Shown here piece after piece: positions 59,885 through 64,000 of a stretch of DNA of 64,000 nucleotides; the stretch's first letter is position 1; each line of letters starts with the position of its first letter. Position numbers and translations under genes: made by a program. The notes beneath the pieces were generated by a model. The model worked only from the letters and a program-made list of their open reading frames with translations, made no database searches and was not told the DNA's origin. Origin of the DNA: Paramyrothecium sp. XJ0827 (lineage: Eukaryota; Ascomycota; Sordariomycetes; Hypocreales; Stachybotryaceae). The DNA is taken from assembly GCA_020881915.1 (NCBI GenBank), contig JAJFPB010000002.1, forward strand, positions 4,723,001 through 4,787,000, given 5' to 3'.

Positions 59885-61144
59885 TTAAGGCCTAGCGACG
59901 ACTGATTCCTTAACATTATGCTCAACCACGAAGGTCGAAGCACTTTGCCGCCTGGTCCTTCGCGATTCGGCATAAGTCAAACTTTTCATCTCACACACCC
60001 CGCTATAATCGTGTTCCGGAACATATGCCTCTCGTAGACCGACAAGTTCGTACATTACAATGAGACGGCACAAGAGCGTAGATACGAAGAAGCGACACAG
60101 GATGACCAACGCGTCCTTGGATCCAACAAACATCATACTTGAGAAGACAAAGGTTCCGAGAACAATGTGTACAACGGCACCGGCCGACTGCATCCAGGCG
60201 GCTAAGAGGAAGACTTTGCTTTCTGGATAGGTTGAGATGCGAACATCGACCCCCCACGATGATGCTGGGGAAAACTCCATGCCTACAAGAGCCTTGAACA
60301 GCTTGAAGATGTGTCGAAACCATGGGAGGAAGTTTGCGAGGCGATCTTTCTGGTCGTGCAGTTGCGCGCCCTGGCTGTTAGGCATAGACTGCGCTGGAGA
60401 GCCTCTCCAACCTCGCACACGCAATCTCAGCACGCACGCGCCCATGAGCTGAATAAAAACACCAAACCCAACCCAGAAGGGGGGAAGGAACACGGTCTCG
60501 GTGGAGAAAGAACTCACGGCACGGATGCCAACTTCCCAAGCGCAGTGCAAGGCATTAGCAGCAAGGCCAGCCGCGACAGCATATTCGCCAACAGATATGA
60601 GAGCCTTTATGCGAGACGACTTTGGTCGCCACAGAAGCTGACTGCCAGGGCGTTTTTCAAAAATTTCAGCAGGATGATTGGGGGTGAGAGCTCGGTTCAG
60701 GTAGGCTGAAGGGGATCCGAATGCCAGGAGCAGCGCCAGAAGCGGCCGCCGGCCAATTAACAAGACCATGGCCAGTTCGTCGGCCGACGCAGCAACGGCG
60801 GCCAGCACTGTCGGCATAATACCCATGAGCACCTGCGCCCCTGTCATGTTTCCTTTGATGAACTCTGACGTGTTTTGCAGCAGACAATCAACAAGGGGTT
60901 GGGTCAGTGCCGTGAACTTGTCTCCACCACTCTGCTCGTCAGGAAGGACAATGCTTCTGTTGCCAGTGACATATCGTTCATACTGCTTGGCACAATGCTC
61001 TTGTTTTGTTCTCTCGAAGGATCGACCGAATTGCGGATACCAGTTCAAAAACTGGTCTGTGGCCACGGCTCTCGCGGTGCCAATGGTCAATGCCCAGAGG
61101 ATAATGTAGATGAAAGGCGTCGAAGTCTTCAGGAAGAGTGTCAT
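59885..61144 (-). CDS. Polytopic membrane protein of unknown function, 419 aa
   Basis: One exon encodes a protein with a signal-peptide-like N-terminus (FIYIILWALTIGTARA), an extracellular Cys-containing segment with N-glycosylation sites (NRS, NTS, NMT), and about seven hydrophobic helices: MGIMPTVLAAVAASADELAMVLLIG, ALISVGEYAVAAGLAANAL, FLPPFWVGFGVFIQLMGACVL, AAWMQSAGAVVHIVLGTFVF and CRFFVSTLLCRLIVMYELV. I recognise it as a fungal conserved type but know no function. The luminal domain followed by several helices is receptor-like, but that is weak inference. The frame is intact without introns. Confidence 0.68.
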   Translation of the reverse strand: MTLFLKTSTPFIYIILWALTIGTARAVATDQFLNWYPQFGRSFERTKQEHCAKQYERYVTGNRSIVLPDEQSGGDKFTALTQPLVDCLLQNTSEFIKGNMTGAQVLMGIMPTVLAAVAASADELAMVLLIGRRPLLALLLAFGSPSAYLNRALTPNHPAEIFEKRPGSQLLWRPKSSRIKALISVGEYAVAAGLAANALHCAWEVGIRAVSSFSTETVFLPPFWVGFGVFIQLMGACVLRLRVRGWRGSPAQSMPNSQGAQLHDQKDRLANFLPWFRHIFKLFKALVGMEFSPASSWGVDVRISTYPESKVFLLAAWMQSAGAVVHIVLGTFVFSSMMFVGSKDALVILCRFFVSTLLCRLIVMYELVGLREAYVPEHDYSGVCEMKSLTYAESRRTRRQSASTFVVEHNVKESVVARP

Positions 61145-62406
61145 CTTAAGATGGTCTCTCGAACAGACAGTCGTTTTGTTCGCAACGAAAACTTTTCATT
61201 ACAGTGGTTTCCAATAACTTGATGATCACCTCCACCATCAGCGAAGTTCAGGAGCGAACATATGGACACGACGAAGATAATATAGCTCTGTGGCTATTTT
61301 CGTGACGGCTCAGCCTTGTGACCTCTGTTTGAACATTCTGCGCAGCTGAGGCACGGCCGCATGAAGGATCAGCTATCGTATAGCAATTGCGGCAGGGGGA
61401 TGAGAAGGCTGTGGTAGCATGCTCTGTGATTGGTTCGCGCGGCAAATGCGCATTGTGCTTGATGGGGGCCAGATCAGACTCCATGCTTGTCCATGCTCTG
61501 TTCTTGCTACTATTGGATGCTGACATGTTGCGAATGGTAGAGAGGTGTGATTTGTGCAACGTCGATGCCTGCCTCTCTGACGTATCCGCGGTTTCATCTT
61601 TAATTTTAGGTTCAGAGCCACATCGTATCAAGTTAGGAAGGCTGTGAAGAAATTGGATCTGATGCTACCCTTTGGTTTTTTACCCCAAACGCCTCCCCTC
61701 CATGAGATTCTGAGCTCGATCAATACCAAATCTCCCTTTCAAGACTGCGTTGCTTCCAAAATCAAGGATACAGGCGGGTGCGCATGAGTCAAATACTACG
61801 CACCAGAAGGCGCCCCTCGCTTGACGGCTTGCGACTATACTGGTTTGGGGTGCAAACGCACATCAAATATTCCGAACGATTTGAAGTTGAACGCCAACGA
61901 TCATTTTAATGGAAGTTTTGGAGACGGTCTTGCTGGCATATGGTGGTGCTCATCATAGCCCTGTTGCGACTGGGCCATCCACGACTCGACCTTGCAACTC
62001 GCATCGCCACAGCTGCAGCCGCAAGGTTCGTTGGACCTTGGATAGTGCAGCAGTATCGCAATTTGTTCCGTCAGTTTCATGGAAATGGAAGGCTCAAGCA
62101 TCGAGAATGCCTGCGACATAGAACAGATGTCTTCATTGTTGACTTTGTCACTCCATCCGAGACTCCGGGTATTAACCTCTCTACTGAATTAATTTTGGTA
62201 GCTGTTTCCTCATTTATCAGTCTCAAATCTGGGTCATCGTAACAAATTACTCAAATTAGCATTGTATTTATTTGCAATTCTTCTAGCACGGTGAAACGTG
62301 TCTGTCTAATCATGGGAGGCCTCAATGGGAATGTTCGCTATGGTGCTTGTAACCCTGAACAATAGAAAAATCTATCACTCACATAGTCAAACAAGTGATG
62401 TCAGAC
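61145..62406. other. Intergenic region, no gene recognised
   Basis: About 1.26 kb with only short frames on either strand (for example 61248-61631 minus, 61940-62242 plus). None has motifs or a splice-supported extension. Confidence 0.4.
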
Positions 62407-63928
62407 CTAGTTATCCCAAACTTCAGCGAGCAGGTACTGCTGGCCAGCCCACTGCTCCTTCACAGTAGACCAAATCTCTGATGGCGGCAACACAAAGCCA
62501 CCCTCCCGGGCGTTGACAGGGCGCAGCTCAAGCGTCCAGGAATGAGTTGCATTCAACGCACCATGATGGTAGTCTCTACCAGTGCCCGTCGAGAAATACA
62601 ACACCTAAAAACATGGTAAGTCATGGTAATTTCTGGGTGGACGAAGCGTTCGAATGAGGATGGGAACTTACCTCGCAGGCCGGACCGGTGGTGTAATTCT
62701 TGCCACTCTCGGCAAAGATGGCGCGTGCCACGCCTGCGCCAACCTGTCTCATGCGAGGAAGGGTTGCGGGAAGATCTTCAGGACGGCAGCTCCAGCCCCA
62801 AGGAGTCAGAATGAGCTGCCCATAGGAGTGCCAGTCGATGTAGGAGCGGATGCCTTGTCCAGTCACAGCGAGCTTCTTCGACAGAGCGGCCAGCGCAATG
62901 TTCTCGGGGGTATCGCCGGGGCAGCGGCCCTTGAAAGTCTCCGAGCAAGGGTCGGGGGAGACGGCACCATCAGGCGGCTCGGCGTACCACTGGTAGTTCT
63001 AGAAGCAGTCAGCTGTGCTGCCACATTTTGCAAAGGACCAAAGCTGCGTGTACCCAGTTGCGGTTCAAGTCTGTGCCAAGACACGTTGTGTTCGAACGGG
63101 GCTGGCGGTTCTTTCGCCAAAGGCGGTTGTTGGTCTGGGTGTAGGAGAAGCCTAGACAAGGTCAACGACTGATCAGACAGGCAATAACCCACGCTGCCAA
63201 GTCAACCAAGGCTGAATTTTTCGTAACATACCATCGGGGTTGTGGAAGGGGACAATCCAGAAATCGTAGTGGTTGAGGAAAGCCGTAACGTTCTTGTCGC
63301 CGGACTTGTAACCATCCACGAGTTGGTAGGTCAGATACTCAACAACCATGGTGCTAATCCACTCTCGCACATGAACGGTACCATGCCATAATATGTTCGG
63401 CTTATCGGATTTGACCTCGTCACCCCAGAAGTGGAACGCGAAGATGTCCCTGCCCTCATACGATTGACCGAGATTGATCTTCTCCGAGTTGCTGGGGAAG
63501 GCAGCCAGGATGTCGTCCCACCAATCAAGATGGTCCGCATAGAGGTGGTAAGAGTCGAACCAGCTCGGGTCAGGGAGGTCTCCACGCTTGTTCAAGCCTC
63601 GTCGGTAGCTGGACGGAGCAGACTCGGCGCGGATCTGCGCGCCAAGGTCCTCGCTCAACAGGCGAGCATGAACGCCCAACTCTTGCTCAAAGGCGCGGAC
63701 CTCATTGGGCGGCACGACGACCTCAATGGCACTGTGCGAGTGGGCAGTAGGGAAGTGGGCAAAACGGGCCTCGATGTCCTCAATCTCCTGGGGGCTGTCG
63801 GCCTCGATGCGATAGATGTGATGGCCGTCGTAGGTCACGACGGGGTCGCGCTCAGCTGGACCGGCGGCGCCAAGGCCAGAGGCCACGGCCACCGAGGCCA
63901 CGGCCAACGCGCTGATGGCGAGCTTCAT
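62407..63928 (-). CDS. Secreted M14 metallocarboxypeptidase (carboxypeptidase A type)
   Basis: Four exons (63928-63232, 63151-63054, 62998-62672 and 62604-62407) give 439 aa. A signal peptide (KLAISALAVASVAVASG) and a propeptide (about 25-115) end at the kexin-type site Lys114-Arg115. The catalytic domain shows the zinc ligands His186 and Glu189 in HGTVHVREW and His322 in DWHSYGQ, and the catalytic Glu400 in TLELRP. DLNRNW and FHNPDG are also conserved. It removes C-terminal residues from peptides outside the cell; entomopathogenic fungi use close relatives in cuticle breakdown. The start is the ATG at the signal peptide; an upstream in-frame GTG region was not used. Confidence 0.94.
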
Positions 63929-64000
63929 GAGGGACAAGTGCAAGAACAGATGCTTGACGTTCACCACCTTTCGCTCACAAGCCTGCTGGATAAGCCTGGT

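Overview
The window is nuclear DNA of a filamentous ascomycete. The signs are short introns (44-192 nt, mostly 45-80) with GT-AG ends and CTRAY-like branch points, many secreted enzymes, two Zn2Cys6 regulators, and fungal-only families (HeLo-like/STAND N-domain, DUF7924, DUF7702, CFEM-free membrane proteins, F-box-like proteins). The gene content (secreted M14 carboxypeptidase, cutinase, fungal protein-arginine deiminase relic, ArsH relic) fits a Sordariomycete, perhaps Hypocreales; that placement is inference. No rRNA, tRNA, CRISPR or intact transposon was recognised.

Layout. 1-7 kb: the beta (KDEL-tailed) and alpha (GH31) subunits of ER glucosidase II lie head to tail, and a TCCGAG/CTCGGA hexamer recurs upstream of both. 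7-14.5 kb: a Zn2Cys6 regulator, an MFS drug-type transporter and a secreted amidase-signature enzyme, all on the minus strand. 15.7-21.2 kb: a DUF7924 protein, a secreted DUF1593/Sde182 glycoside-hydrolase-like protein, and a decayed NO VEIN (DUF3883) fragment. 22-28 kb: an ATP-grasp ligase, a SEC14/CRAL-TRIO protein, a class I terpene cyclase with an altered first metal motif, and a cutinase. 30-37 kb: an F-box-like protein, a secreted carboxylesterase, and a 788-aa protein that joins a STAND/HeLo-like N-terminal module to a CDC24-type CH-DH-PH RhoGEF core. 37.6-43.6 kb: a protein-arginine deiminase pseudogene, divergent from a Zn2Cys6 regulator whose zinc cluster appears to need a 3-nt microexon, then a GT34 glycosyltransferase. 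43.6-46.7 kb is gene-poor. 46.7-64 kb: a Ser/Thr-rich single-pass membrane protein, a DUF7702 seven-pass protein, an unknown protein, a cupin, a Rhizobium-etli-type asparaginase, a WD40 protein, an ArsH pseudogene, an unknown polytopic membrane protein, and a secreted M14 carboxypeptidase.

The clearest functional unit is the glucosidase II pair, whose products form one ER heterodimer for N-glycan trimming. The most unusual single gene is the STAND-N/CDC24 fusion at 34.4-36.9 kb. Three genes (NO VEIN fragment, deiminase, ArsH) are visibly broken, which suggests ongoing loss of accessory functions here. Exon joins were worked out by hand from splice signals and reading phase; every multi-exon CDS given is in frame from ATG to stop.
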